A stretch of DNA of 64,000 nt from Ottelia alismoides. Its lineage: Eukaryota; Streptophyta; Magnoliopsida; Alismatales; Hydrocharitaceae. Made by a program: the position numbers and the translations under genes. Below are positions 46,405 to 59,800 of the stretch, piece by piece. The notes beneath the pieces were generated by a model, which was not told the origin of the DNA, made no database searches, and saw only the letters and a list, made by a program, of their open reading frames with translations. Positions within the stretch are counted from its first letter, which is position 1. Each line of letters starts with the position of its first letter. The stretch is from assembly GCA_037367405.1 (NCBI GenBank), contig JAZKJV010009322.1, positions 124,001 through 188,000 of the forward strand, in the 5' to 3' direction.

Positions 46405-48486
46405 TCACTAAAGACTTCCATCTCAACCCATCTCCACTTCTGTTCACCCAAGAGATCCGCTTTTTGCAAATGACTTGCTCTCTGCAGGAAATAGATAGAA
46501 AATTCAACTTTGCATGGGCTTTCAAAGATATAATGAGTCCTCCAGGTCTGAGACCTCGCTTGAGTTCATCTCAAGGTCTACGGACATTTCTGAAGGATCC
46601 ACGAGCTGTAGAACACCTCTAGGAATCCATTGCACCACTTCACAACCATCTAAGAAGTTGTGGAGAGGGAGAATCGTAAGATCAAAGCATGGGGAGGAAG
46701 GTATTCTTCCATGTTCTTTGTAGAAAACAGTAGCCGTCGCATCGAAGGGGGGTCACCAGTTCTAACCTCCACCGTTGTGTCGAGCCCTTGTTCAACCATT
46801 AGATCAGCACCATAATCAAATCAGGACCACTCATCTGTGAAGCGGTATAGGCTGCCGTGGACACGACACGTGGTTAAGTGAGTTCATCCTTATCGTCCGC
46901 CAGTGCGGGACTGGGTATATTACACACTTAACCTTACTTTTTTTATATTTAATATTTAGTGCGCTAACTTTCACCTGTAGTTCGAAATATTTTGTAATAA
47001 TTGCAACTAGAATCTCTATCTTTCATGTATTTATATTTTAGTCCCTTGCCATGTCTGCTGACAAACCTTGTGATATTTGCATGTAACCCCCTCTAAGTTT
47101 GCTTATTATTGTTTAGTCAAAATTTTTGAATACTAAGTGTAATATTTTGTCGAAAAATTGCACGTTGGCCCTTGGATGTTTTGAGAGTTGCAAGTAGGTC
47201 CCTACCATGCTTGAATAAATTTTATTCTCTGTGGTTTTTGCACTTTTAGCCCGACAGATTGTTAAAGGTGTTTGATATTAGAAAACTTTTATTTATTTGC
47301 ATTTATTCCCTTACCAACATGTATTTTCCTTTTTATGTATTTCTTATATTAAAATTAGCACCAAGTTCCGAGAAAAATCCTACAAAATTAAATTAAATAC
47401 CCTATCACTATATTTAGCACTGGAGACAACCATCTCGACCCATCTCCACTTTTGTTTCCCCTGGAGTTCTTTGGAGCTCCACTTTTTACAACTGACTTGC
47501 TCCCTGCAGGAAATAGAAGAAAATTCAACTTTGTAGGGGCTTTTGAAGATAGAACGAGGCCTCTTGGTTTGAGACCTCGCTCAAGTTCATCTCCAGGTCT
47601 CTGAATATTTCTGAAAGATCCACGAGCTACGGAACACCTCCAGGAATCCATTGCACCACTTCGCAACATCTTCGAAGGTCTGGAGTGGGAGAATCGCAAG
47701 ATTGAAGCATGGGGAGGAATGTATTCTTCCCTATTCTTTGTAGAAAGCAGTAGCCATCAGATCGAAAGGGGGGCTGTCAGTTCGATCCTTCGCCATTGGA
47801 TCGAGCCCTTATTCAGCCGTCAGTTGAGCATTTGGATCAAATCATGAATTTACATCTGTGAAACGGTATCGGTCGCTATGGACGTGAAACGTGGTTAAGT
47901 GAGTTCATCCTCGTCGTCCGTCAGTACGTGGCTAGGTATATTTCACACTTAACCTAGATCTTTTTTGGTATTTAATATTTAATGCGCTAACTCTAGACCC
48001 TCTATCTTTCATGTATTCATATTTTTGTCCCTTACCATGTTAGTGGACAAACTTTGTGATATTTGCTTATAGCCCCCTCTAGATATGGTTAATTATTGTT
48101 TAGTCTGAATTTTTGAACATAAAGTGTAATATTTTATGGAAAACTTGCACGTTGGACCTTGGATATTGTGAGAGTTGGTAGTACGTCCATGTCAAGTGTG
48201 AATATATTTTATTATCTGTAACTTTTTCACTTTTAGCCCTGCAGAATGTTTGAGAGGTTCGATAATAGAAGATAACTTTTATTTATTTGCATATATGCCC
48301 CTACCTGCATGTATTTTCCTTTTTATGTATTTCTTTTATTAAAAATAGCTCCAAGTTACTAGAAAATTAATTTAAATACCTTATCACTATATTTATCACT
48401 TGAGACTGCCATCTTGACCCATCTCCACTTCTGTTCAACTTGGAGTTCTTTGGAGCTCTGCTTTTTACTGCAGGCTTGCTCCTGAT
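46405..48486 (+). repeat. ~1-kb tandem duplication within element G
   Basis: Unit starts at about 46405, 47410 and 48389. Equivalent marker bases (CCATCTC-AACCCATCTCC region) are at 46412, 47423 and 48402, giving periods of 1011 and 979. Copies 1 and 2 share the CTGCAGGAAATAGA, TGCACCACTTC, GGTTAAGTGAGTTCATCC and TTTTTATGTATTTCTT landmarks. Copy 3 is only about 98 bp because LTR E starts there. The junction has the short homology ATCACTA. Confidence 0.88.
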
Positions 48487-49437
48487 GAGCGACCAACCAA
48501 ATAGGGTTAAGTAACAAGGATAAACACGGGTCGTTGTGACCCCAATCAATAGGCCAAAGCTCTACAAGAAAATAGAGAACCACACTGATAAGATAATCAA
48601 AGCACAAAATCAGATGTTAGCGGTATCCGTTGTTTATATAACCTAGTTAGCAACTAGGGTCGAACACAAGGAGCATAAAAATGTATGAAGTAGCCTTAGT
48701 CAAAGAATAAAAAGAATATTTTTGTAGTTTTTATTTTGAAATTTTTATATTTTCAAAATAAGAAAACAAACATAAATAAATAAGAGGAACAAGGCACAAG
48801 AATGCTTCAATAATTTTTATTAAGACTAAAAATGCTAAAAAATCAGAAACAAATATATTTTTATATTATTCAAATATTAAAATGTTTTCGGTAATTTTAT
48901 AGGATTTTTCTAATTTGTATATGATTTTATAATAATAAAACAAGGATGAAAATGGAAAACAGTGCACGACCTAGACCAAAAGAAAAATTTAAAATAGTAG
49001 AAATGCCCTAATATCATGGTTGTGTTTTTTATGAAAAAGTAAACAAAAATATCTAACTACAGAAACCAAAATTCTTTTTTTATTTTTTTAGAATTTTTAA
49101 TGATTTTTATAAATTTTTAGGGTTTTTTGGATTTTTAGGGTTTTTATAAGGGATAATGGAACAAAAATGGTAATGGAATTAAAACACAAAAAAACAAGCA
49201 CACACTATTTTGTAATTTTCAAGCAATATTTATTTTTTGGTATTTTATAAAATAGATAAAACATGATATTTGGGTTTTTGAGATTTAGAAAATATCAAAT
49301 AAAACTCAATTAATTCACAAAAATTACCATAAATATTACGTCTTAGCAGAGCTAACTATAATATTTATGGAATTTTTGGAGTTAATTATGTATTTATTTG
49401 ATTAAAAATAACATACACAGCAAGCAGGGACCTAAAC

Positions 49438-49680
49438 GCAATTATTTGTATGTTTCCAAGCCAAAAGATAACATACGTAAAAAGCATAAGGCTAATCTTG
49501 CAATTTATCCAATAATTCATGCATATGCTTAAAAATACACGTGCTAGGGGATATATGCAATAATCAGAAAATTTCCACTCAAAACATAACATCTATAAAG
49601 CTCAGCGGCAAGTCATGCAAATAACCCACACTTATGTTTACATGCACGTGTCTTAGGTCCGGGAGGACTAAAATGCAAAT
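49438..49680 (-). repeat. ~60-bp periodic module array in LTR E
   Basis: GCAA (TTGC on the minus strand) cores at 49438, 49500, 49557, 49617 and 49675 are spaced 62, 57, 60 and 58. Several have GGGACC or GGAC next to them. This reproduces in inverted orientation the array of LTRs A and B. Confidence 0.75.
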
Positions 49681-50780
49681 ACTGAAAACATAGGGTCCAA
49701 ACTATAAAATATCTACAGTACAATATTTATTCACTGGACTAGATAGTAAAGCATATAAACATGGGATAAAAGATGCAGAATACTATTGTCTTGTAGGGAC
49801 ACGTGGCGGCTCAAGCGCAAGCGCTGGTGTATAGGCCTGATCTTCTGACGTCGCAGATCTGACGGCCAGAGGATGTCTGCTACGTGCGGTCGGATGCATC
49901 ATAGGGCATCAGATTTGACGGCTGAAAAGTTGCGGTTTTTGGTGGTTAGGATGATGTCTGGAGAGAGGAGGACCATCCAACGACTGAGGAGGATGTCGGA
50001 AGAACACCTCCCCGTCTGACTTCGATCGAGCGAGGGAGGAGATCCATCGGCCTGATTGAAGAGCAAGGAGGTCCACCAGCTTCGTGGAGTCATGGCGCAT
50101 TGAACTGGGGGATCTGATGGAGATGGCAATGGTCGAATGGTTGTGGTGAAGTCAGGCCATCTGAGGGTACTCCGCCTCAACAGCTAGGAGCATGGAAGTG
50201 GTTCCTTGCGCATGAAATGACCTCTAAAGGAGCCACTCTGTGGCTTTGCTTCGGTCGGGTTATTGCTTTATAACGAGTAGAGAAGCGTAGGGGAATGGAT
50301 TTTAACTCTCGGTGGCTATGGAGGAGTGGAGTCTCGTCCTCAATCTCGACCTGAAGGTCGAGTCTAAGGGGGATCATGATGCGGTGCGGGATAGAGGGAG
50401 ACGTGTAGGTTCGATCGGTACGGATGGAAGGATGAGACGAGGCACCGACAAACTGGTCAGAACAGGTGGACGTACGGCGGAGCGAAAAGGACGATTGAAT
50501 TGAACTAGAAAAGGGGGGCAAAATGGGCAGTACCTGAGGGTCGAGATGAACTCAGGAACTTCCGGCGAAGGTGGGAGTCGGGGTTGTGGCCTCAACCTCG
50601 CTGTGGAAGGCGGGGAGGCTAGATGTGGTGGCGCTCTCCGGCCATGTAACTGAGCTGCTACTTCGGGCCACCAAAACTCGGTCCAAAGGTCTCCTCCAGT
50701 TGTTGTCACTCCACTGAAGATTCCTAGGGGTGAGAGAAGAGGTGAGGCACGAAGTGTGGTGCCAAAAGGGGGAAGAAGAG

Positions 50781-50788
50781 ATTTTATA
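50781..50788 (-). promoter_or_regulatory. TATA box in LTR E
   Basis: Minus-strand TATAAAAT, followed by a pyrimidine-rich leader as in LTRs A, C and G. Confidence 0.5.
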
Positions 50789-51795
50789 GGTCGCTTGAGG
50801 GTCCAAAAAGATCGGGGAAAAGCACAGAACCCTAGAGCGATTTGGATCAGCCGAGGGACCCGCAAGGATGTCTAGTGAATGAAGATTATCGGGTCCAAAA
50901 TTCGAGGCAAACAGATCTCAGAGGCAGGCTGGAGAAAATCGAGGAGAAGCTCTGGCAACGCTATTCGGGTCTGACATGGGAAGGAGGAGGCATTGACTGG
51001 AAGTCAACAACCAATCTGGACCAATGAGAAAATTCAATTTTACAAAATATTTACATAATAAAAAAATAGTAAATTAGTTCAAAATAAAAAGTGTATAAAA
51101 TGAAATTTTTTAATTAATTTTCAAACTATTTTTCTGTGATTTTGAATTATTTTTATGAGAAATAAATTAGTGTATATACAGTATGGTGTTATATACATGT
51201 ATAATATACCTATGTATTTTGTACAAATATTTTTATTTGTTATTTTTACACAAATACCCCAATTTAGTATTTTAATTTTTTTCAACATATTTTTAGGGTA
51301 AAAATAATTTTTATTTTATTTTTATGATTTATTTACATGTATAAAATAAATAGGGATACATGTATATTGTACAAGTGAGAAAGGAATTTATTTTTTCTTT
51401 TTCAGATTTTTATTTTATTTTGTTTTATTTTTAGGACTATATACAAGGAGGTAGAAAGAATATTTTATTTTTATTTTGTCAAAAATAATTATTTACATAT
51501 ATAGGTGATACGTACACATAGAGTAGGCCCTATCTCTCTCTACTTGTTTTATTTGGTGATCATGTCAAGGCTTGACCTTCTCTTGGGGTTCAGGTCACTC
51601 TGTATTTATTCTAAATACCTCCTTCCTTTTTCTTTTCCTATATTCTTTTATTTTTGCACAAGTACATGGTAATTATACAATGTTAACACATGTGTGCTGA
51701 ATGCTAACTTATTGTATTTACACCTATTTACATGATGATTTGCCAAGATAAATAGCTAAAATAAAAGAATAAAGAGTGAGAATCAAGATTCATCA

Positions 51796-53869
51796 CCCCC
51801 TATACTTTACCTTTGCTAATCCCTAAGCAAATACTTACATGAAAAAGAAGTGAAAATTAGAGAAAAGAAAAAGAAGGCGAATCGAGGTTAATTATTAAAC
51901 TTATCTTCATTAAATTTAAGTATGGAGCTCTGTCAGACCTTTGGATTATTAGTTTGTCGGAGCCGTTTTTAGACCTTGGCATAAGACTCAACAACTTCTA
52001 AGTTCCACCAATCTATGGTCAACACTTCTCAATAATCCAGATCAGAACAAGTCTACATACACAAACTCTAATGACCATGAACCTTTCCTTGCACGATGTA
52101 AGTTATCTGTAGCTCCCCACCTCAGAAATGACAAGGCAACAGCCTCCCTCAGCAAGGTAACTCTAATTCCCTAGTCTAGAAGCTCTTTCCTCGAGGAACG
52201 GGCTATTCCCTTCTAAGTTTAAGTTCATCCGGATCAAGAAGTGGGGGAAAGAAGAGAATGGACCGTGGCCAGTGTAGCCACGTATCCCTAGGAGCCCAAC
52301 CAGTGTAGCTAAGTTTCATGCTGCAAGCTTCATGAGATGAGAAGGTGTAACATAAGCTTTGCTTTATTTGACTATATACACTCCGATAGGAATTTTATTT
52401 TCTATCGATCCTGTACACTTTTTTGGAGTTTTTCTTTCTTTTTCACATTTTTTGGATGTGCATATGTACAACATATCTACATGGTGAGGCATATATACAT
52501 AAGGACTTTTTCTTCTTGAGCCAGTAGACTATCCCTCTTTTGAAGCACTATTGCAACCCACAACTCCTGTCTTTGGACCTCAACACCGCCAGACCAAGTT
52601 GAGGTGCACATCCCTCCCTAAATGAAGACGAGAGGTTCCACCTAGAAGTAATACCCTCATATGCTACTTCCGGCTAAAGAAAACTGCCTCCTCATCACCT
52701 CATCTGTAGAGAGCTATGTGTAAGGTGCTGGTCCAAGTAAAGCCATTGTCTGTGAGAGTCATGCGCGCATTGTTAAGTGTTCTACCTAGGCTCATCAAGA
52801 TGACATGTGAACATAGCCTAGTGGACACAAAGAATTAAGTGACTAATGGAACTGAAAAGTCTTAACCCCAAATCCTATAAGGTTCCGATGAGAATTAGGT
52901 GGATTAAGGTCTTAACCAAGCTCCATTTTCCAATTTATTTCTATAATAGTTTAAATGTCATCTATGATTCCTAAGAATATACAAATTTATACAAAAATCT
53001 TTTTATGCAATTTTTCAAAATTTGGAAACATGGAAATTTTTTGAAAATGTTTGAATATATGCATGCATGAATGCAGAAGTTTTTCAAACTATTTACAAAC
53101 ATTTGCACAAGGGTTTTTGCAAACTTTTATTTTTTTCAACACATTTTTCAAAAATTTTGTACTATGTACATAATTTTGATATAAAAATATTTACAAATTT
53201 TTCACAATCAAAACATTTTTACAAATATTTGTACAAAAATAGTTTGTATAAATAGCTATGTATGTGCATAAAAAAATTTTATGTACAGGAAAATTTTCAA
53301 AATTTTTGTGATTTTTAGCCATTTTATTTATTAACACACTCATACAAAGTATGAATTATGGCTAATCTATATATACAATATATACGACACCCCCCTATAC
53401 TTAGCTCGAGCAATGTCCTCAGAGTGTTCAGAGAGCGATGAAGAAGACATAACTCATGTTGAGTATAAGGAGTGAAAAGAAAGGTTATACTACAACGACG
53501 AATGAAAGAATAGGTGAGTCATCGGTGATCCCCCCTATACTTTGGATCAAGTAATCCTAAGTATTGAAGATTGTACACAAAGGGAACACCGAGTGATAGA
53601 ATGTACATGGTTTACCTCCCCTATACTTGGGGTAAAATTATCCACAAGTATATGAAGAAAATCATAGGTAAAAAGAATCAAAAGAGTAATAAAAAATATG
53701 ACACCCCCTTATACTTAGGGTAAAGTACATCCTAAGTATAGCATAATCATAAGATGCAAATGGGGTGTTAGACAAAAGAATGTGTGATTTGGACATGTGG
53801 ATCTATACAAGGGTGGAAGACCATGATAATCAGGCATGAGATGCAACATATGAGTCAGAAGACCACATC
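51796..53869 (-). other. Copy E 3' non-coding region
   Basis: Reverse complement of the region found after pol in A, B and C, with PPT at the LTR side, conserved blocks (51900-52910), an A/T-rich block (52970-53330) and PPT-like hairpins (about 53390, 53533-53566, 53628-53660, 53707-53740). A 15-bp direct repeat GGCATGAGATGCAAC (53833 and 53874) spans the pol stop. No gene is seen. Confidence 0.8.
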
Positions 53870-54998
53870 TCATGGCATGAGATGCAACTTATGATCTAGA
53901 TATGGCTTGAGGCACTGACCGTTGACGTGAAAGGTGGACTCAGATGAGATCTCAGATATGTCGATAATACCATTGTCATGCACCTTTCGGACCAGGTATG
54001 GTCCTTTCCACTTACTCTACCATTTCCCTGGAAATAATCTAAGACTGGCATCAAACAACCATACTCTCTGATGGCTCAAACTGTTTATGGATGGTATGAG
54101 AATCATGTCATATCTTTACTCGCTCCTTATACTGTAGGCTGCTAAAAAAGGCTGCATCTCTAACTTCCTCCAGGGCTGCCAATTCTGCCTTCCTTTGATC
54201 TTCTATACTCTCTAGATCTAATAATATCTCAGTGACAGCCCAAAGTAACTTATGCTTATTCTCAACAAGTAAATGGCAGGGCTTGCCATAAACGAGATGA
54301 AAGGGAGATGTCCCCAAAGGAGTCTTGAAGGAAGTCCTATATGCCCACAAGACCGAGTCCAAAAGCTGTGACCAATCCTTCAACAAGACCATTGGTCTGA
54401 GGATGGTATGGAGTGGCAACTCGATGGTCTATGTTGATCTCGTTAGCAAGGACCTTTACCTTATCGTTGATAAAGTGAGACCCCCATCAGATATCAATAT
54501 CTAGGCACACCGAACCGTGAAATGATATTCTTCGTCGAAAAGTTGCAAATAGTCCTAGCATTTGCAGTTCCGTCGGGTATGGACTCAACCCAACGACTCA
54601 CATAATCAATAGCTAACAGAATGTACTCAAATCATTGACTCTTAGGGAATGGGCCCATCAAATCGATGCCCCATGCATCAAAAACCTCACAGAAGTGAAT
54701 GGGATGCATCGGCATTATATCATGCTATCCACAAGTGCCCATCCTCTGACAGTAAGTACACCTCTTCACGAAATTCATCAGAATCCTTGAAGAGGGTAGG
54801 CCACCATAGGCCAGATTGGAGAACTTTTTGTGTTGTTATCCTCCCAGAATGATGTCCTCCTGCCTCAAGCTTGTGGCAGTATGTGAGGACGCTGTGGTGC
54901 TCCTCCCGAGGAATGCACCGATGCCAGACGCTATCCCCTCCTTCATGATAAAGGATGGGATCCTCCTAATGGTATAACTTGGCTATCGCAAGGAAGGT
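53870..54998 (-). pseudogene. pol: Copy E integrase, catalytic segment deleted
   Basis: Read leftwards from about 54998 to the stop at 53870-53872. The HHCC finger (plus-strand 54850-54740), the first Asp region (54665-54640) and the second Asp region (near 54480) are recognisable. At about 54380 the sequence passes from the NGL motif directly to DWSQLLDSVLWAYRTS, so about 70 bases of A/B, including the catalytic Glu, are missing. The open piece 54108-54419 covers the C-terminal half of the core. The extreme C-terminus differs from A-C: PYLDHK is followed by a short unrelated end. Confidence 0.85.
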
Positions 54999-56570
54999 CT
55001 AAAGTCGCTGCCTAGGCCAACCTTGTGGAACATTCTTGGCAACAAGATAGTTCACAATGTCGGTGTACCATGGGAGAGAGACGATAGCAAGGATCATATC
55101 ATCTGGGAAGGTCTTTGTAAAGGGATCAATTTGCTCAGATTTCTCAGGATTTTCCAAATGGGAGAGATGATCCGCCATCACATTTTTTACTCTAGGTTTA
55201 TCCTTAATCTCAATATAAAACTCCTAGAGTAGAAGGATCCATCTAGTCAGTCTCGCTTTGGCATCCTTCTTTGCCATTAGGTACTTGATGGTGGTATGAT
55301 CAGTAAAGATAGTCACTTTGGATCCAAGAATAAATGATCTGAATTTAACCAAGGCAAAAACTACGGCTAGCATCTCTTTCTCCGTGATAGTATAGTTCCA
55401 TTGAACATCATCCAATGTACGGATAGTGTAGTGAATGGCAAATGGTACTCCATCCCTCCTCTGTCCTAGCTCAGTCCCTATGGTAAAGTCGAAGGCATTC
55501 GTCATGATCTTAAATGGGAAAGACCAATCAGGCGGCTGAAGGACATGAGCCTCAATAACTAGGTTTTTAAGAGTCTTAAATGACGAAGGACACTTATCAT
55601 CTACAATGAACTCGGCATCCTTCGTCAGCAGATCAGTGAGCGGTCTGGCAATCCAACTGACGTCGTGATGAAATTGTCAATAGAAACCGACATGCCCCAA
55701 AAAAGGCTGCAACTATCGCAAGTTGGACGGTGGATTGAGTTTCCTGATGATATCCATCATGGTCGGATCAACCTCCATGTCCCTTTTGGAGATGATATGA
55801 CCAATCACCGTCCCCTGAGTAACCATGAGGTGAATTTTCTACCAAGATAAAATAAGATGGACCTCTATGTAGTGTTGAAGATCACGGTCTACGCAATCAA
55901 GATAAGCATCGAACCAATCACCGTAGACCGAAAAGTCATCCATGAAGACCTCTAAACAGTCACCCACCATGTCAGAGAATATGGACAACATGCACCTTTG
56001 GAATGTTGTCGGGGCGTTAAATAGAACAAAGGGCTTCCGTCAAAAAGCATATGTCCCAAACAGAAAGGTGAATGTCGTTTTATCCTGGTCTTTAGATGCT
56101 ATGGCCACCTGATTGTATCCGGAGTATCCGTAAAGGAAATAGTTGTGACTCTTCCCAGCTAGCCTCTCTATAATCTGATCAATAAAAGGCAGGGGGAAAT
56201 GATATTTCTTGTTGGACTGATTCAATCGTTTGTAGTCCACGCAGATCCTCTAAGAAGTGGGTACCCAGGTAGCTTTCTCCTCTCCAGACTCACTCACAAT
56301 TGTAGTGATGCCCATCTTCTTAGGCACCACATGTAATGGACTAACCCACTTGGAGTCAGAGATGGGGTAGATAAAATCGGTGCTCCACCGCTTCGATATT
56401 TCCTTCATGACCAACTCTCGAAGATTCGGGTTCAGCCGTCGCTGGATCTCACGCGATGGCTTGGCGTCCTCCTCGAGGTAGATATGGTGGGAACACAGTG
56501 CTGGACTTATCCCCTGGAGATCAGCTACACGCCATCCTATTGCCTTGCGGTTTCTTTCAAGAACCACCAT
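54999..56570 (-). pseudogene. pol: Copy E reverse transcriptase and RNase H
   Basis: Open pieces in translation order: 56570-56250 (GVLEKNRKAIGW-like start to RVPTS), 56240-56040 (DYKRLNQSNKK, FPLPFIDQIIERL, YSGYNQV, FGTYAF), the FMDDF catalytic motif near 55943, RNase H 55505-55224 (MTNAFDF, with Asn at the first catalytic position as in copy A; EKEML; FTDH), and 55181-54999 (ADHLSHLENPEK). Stops and small shifts separate the pieces. Domain order confirms minus-strand orientation, matching LTR E at its 3' side. Confidence 0.88.
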
Positions 56571-56833
56571 CGAACGAGATTCTTGCTCTCTAGTAAAATC
56601 TGCTCAGATAATGACTGGATACATCTCATTCTCAATCGCAAGGAACCTATACTTCAGCGACTGCGGTAAAGGCTTCAATTTTGGACAATTGGGAGCTGGC
56701 AATTCTCGCCTCTTAAAGGTCTGAGTGAAGGCAATCAAATCTGAATGTGAGAGATCTCGCTGATCCTACAAAACTGTCGAAGATGGCCCTGCTGGTGTAT
56801 CTGTACTCGATGCTGGCACGGTCGCCACCCTAG
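56571..56833 (-). pseudogene. pol: Copy E protease-RT linker, cut by element F
   Basis: Minus-strand translation gives a degenerate SLKYRFLAIENEMYPVII segment and the acidic linker found before RT in A and B. It is interrupted at 56833 by the LTR of element F. The protease, gag and 5' LTR of E must lie beyond F, outside the window. Confidence 0.75.
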
Positions 56834-59800
56834 TGATGAGCCGTGAATCCGGACCTTTAAGAGTGTGGAATTAGCACCATGATGTCATCGCAACCGGGCT
56901 GGATTCGGTCCATCAAAGACCATCTAATTTATATATAAAAATCAAATGGTCATCAATTTATTTTACTTGGTAAGTAACCAAGGTCGAACTCAGGGACACG
57001 AGCCTCTCTCATTATTATCCAGACTTTTATTAATTTATTAAGTGTTGAATTAGAGAACAATAGGTCAATGTATGCATGAAGACCAGACAATACATCAAAT
57101 AAACATGAGTCTATGCATTTTTTATTTTATTATTTTTTAGTCATGCAAACAAACGTTGTGCAATGCAAATTTGTGTATGCCCTAAGTCAGCAAAGATAAT
57201 AAGCCATTCAAACCCTAGTTAATTTCAGACTTGAGTCAGGAATAACTTGTTGAATAATTTAGGCAAGGTCTGAATGTACCGCATAATAGACACTTAACTA
57301 TTTAACATAACACATATAGATAACAACGTCAAATATAGGAAACAAACTATGCCATTAGAAAGTTCAACAAACAAGCTTTAAAATGAAACTGAAATCAACT
57401 CAATCAGAGACATGATGCTCAAAATATGCATAGAATAAGACAAGGGCATAAATGCAAGGAAACATGAACACAACTAGCAAATAAGTCCCTGGAAAGGACT
57501 AAAATGCAATTAAAAATACACGCAAGGCCTTCCCTGTAAATGTTCTACACGCGCGGGGGCATATTTGCAATTATTAAAACCCATAAGGGTTTGAATGCAA
57601 ATATTGCTAGGCGCGTGTGGCCGTACGTGAGTTCCGGGACCTATCTGCAATTTTAAAGATGTTCGTGGGCCTCTGTGAAATTTTCCCAAAGGGCATGTGA
57701 TATGCACGTGCTCTTCCAGGCTCGGGACAGTGCTGAGGCTCGAAGGAGGCTCGAGTAGCTTTGGCTAGCCTCGGAATGACCAAGCCTCCAGGCTTGGGCT
57801 CAGGGTAGGTTCAGAGCACCCGAACCTACTGGTCTGGTGTTGAGGCTCGGGGCAGCTCTGGCTCTGACGTGTGGACGTCAGTAGACCATTGGATCGTGAG
57901 GATCCAACGGTCGATGTATTTCCGTAGGCTCCATATGTGGCTACGTCCGCACCATTGGATGAATTCCGGGGAGGAGCATCCAACGGTGCCTGCTCCTCCT
58001 TCCTTAGCTGCAAACGACAGCGAGATCTGAGCTCCGGCGAAAGAGCCCAAGCTTCGTCGCTGGTGTACGAATCATGGTGGACCTCCCCGAAGCTCCCTAG
58101 AAGTACGTCGAGGTAGCTGGGAGCTCGGGGAAGGCGCAGGATCTTCTGGATCAGCCCATCAGAGCTCAGATGTCAAAGGCAAAGTTGACAAAGTTGGCTC
58201 CGATGGAGCTCCGGCCATTGCAAGATTTCATGACCTGCATGATTAGTATAATAGCCGAAGCGTGCGGTACGAGGTGCTTGTGCGAGGTGAAGTGAAATGG
58301 GGAGCTTCGTGAACGGAGAAAGTGGCAGCTCGGAGCTCCAACGTCATGGCGGGCGGAGGAGATGGGTTGGATGTTATAGGGGCTATGGAGGAAGAAGAAG
58401 AGGGTCTGAGGACAGCGCGTGAATGGTGGATGAGAGGCGGAGCTTGAGGAGTGATCAATGAGGGGCGAAGGGGGGTGCAACGACTTAATTAATTCAGAGA
58501 AGAAAGATGAAAAATACGAGAAGGTTTGAGGAAGCTTACATGGTCGGAGATGGAGGTTGCAGCTTGGGCTGGGGTTCGATGCTAGCCCCGGGTCTTCGCT
58601 GGACCCCTTCAGCCAAGTGGGGCAGCTCGAGCGGTCTCGAAGCTCCGAGGGTCAACACCTGAGGAGACGGTTGTCTCCACGCTCCATTCTGCCCTCTCGC
58701 TGTCACCGAGGGGCGGAGGTGTGCTGAGGGATCCCTCTCAAAAAGGTGGACTGGCTCCAAGTTTTGCGGAGATGACATATTTGAAGGCGGGGATGGCAGT
58801 TCTGATGAGTGGGGGACGTGGTTTGACCAAGGGAGATGGAGTGACCGGAGGGGAGTCGTGGATGAAGTTGCAGCTCGCGAGGATCGTGGATGACGGGAAC
58901 GTCGTGGGGGTGTTGGCGAGTGGAGATGGTGATCGAGATGATGGGGAAAATTAGAAGGGTGAAGTGGTCCCTCGAGGTGGAGAACGTGGGAGTGAGGGAG
59001 GCTACGCATAGGTGACAAAGATTTGACCGTTGGATCTTGAGATCCAACGGCCGAAAGAAGGGTGCTAACTAGTGGCTTGGATCTGATCGAGGGCGGCATG
59101 ATCGGAGGGCCTAGGATGTCACCACGTGTCGTGCGCTCAGGTAGGCGAAAGCGAACGGTAATGGGGGGATAAGGTTTATGATTGAAGAGCTCAAAAGAGG
59201 GCAGGAAACGAAGGCTGGAATACGATCTATGGCGGCTGAGATGGACGGCGATTGGGCGTGCCACGTGGCGTGCTTATAGAGCGGTGTTGGCGGGTGGCCC
59301 AGATCACATCTGGATCCTAATCGGAAGGCTAGAAATGGCTGTGGGGATATATGGTGGAGATCTAAGCTCCAGAAGGTGATCTGATGGCGGAGGATACAAC
59401 GCGTGGCGCAATGAGGTGTGGCGCTAGTGGATGGTGGTGATGAAGTCAGGAGCTTGATCGGATGGAGGATATCACAGCGGCAGTGGACGGTGGAGATCAA
59501 GAGAGAGAAAGTGGATCGGATGGCGGCTGGAATTCAGCGGCGTGGCACGAGGAGATGCGGCCACGTGGCTCAACCAAAAGGAGCCATGTGGCCCAATCAG
59601 GTTATTCAGAGAAAGATTGTGAGATATGAAGGAGCACATGGCCGAATTTGAGAAAACTCAAAACAAGAAAGTTGTAGATTTCGATGAGATCTACATGTTT
59701 TGTGTTGACCAAAAATGGAGATGAGATCAATTGGAGACACAAATAATTTTTAAGGGTATTTTTAAGGCTAAAAACACCACGATTTTTTAATTATGATATT

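Larger units (their letters stand above)
44583..48486 (+). mobile_element. Element G: LTR-type sequence with internal ~1-kb tandem duplication
   Basis: It begins TGATGGATCTCC inside RT fragment D, which marks an insertion start. It has the family LTR architecture: an AT-rich first kilobase, a GC-richer segment from about 45690 with TTGACCTCGGTCAAC near 45720 (compare A near 11110), a TATA box, then a CACGTGGTTAAG segment and TTTGCA modules. No internal domain is present. A ~1-kb unit is repeated 2.1 times (46405-48486), and its third copy is cut by LTR E at 48486. Whether this was a solo LTR or part of a longer element cannot be decided. Confidence 0.65.
48487..51795 (-). repeat. Copy E 3' LTR, minus strand (3309 bp)
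   Basis: On the minus strand it starts TGATGAATCTTG next to a PPT (plus strand ATCACCCCCTATACTT at 51792 on) and ends GGTCGCTCATCA, like LTR B. In minus-strand order: the AT-rich half (51795-51020), a promoter/leader part (51000-49850), then the 60-bp-periodic module array (49680-49438) and the AT-rich end. It interrupts the third repeat copy of element G. Confidence 0.88.

Noticed and set aside
50374..50865. 163-codon minus-strand open frame in LTR E
   Set aside because: Starts upstream of the LTR TATA box and runs through GC-rich leader. No recognised domain and not conserved in LTR A.
58536..59264. 242-codon open frame on the minus strand in LTR F
   Set aside because: Pro/Ser/His-rich, no domain, begins upstream of the expected transcription start and lies in GC-rich LTR sequence where chance open frames are common.
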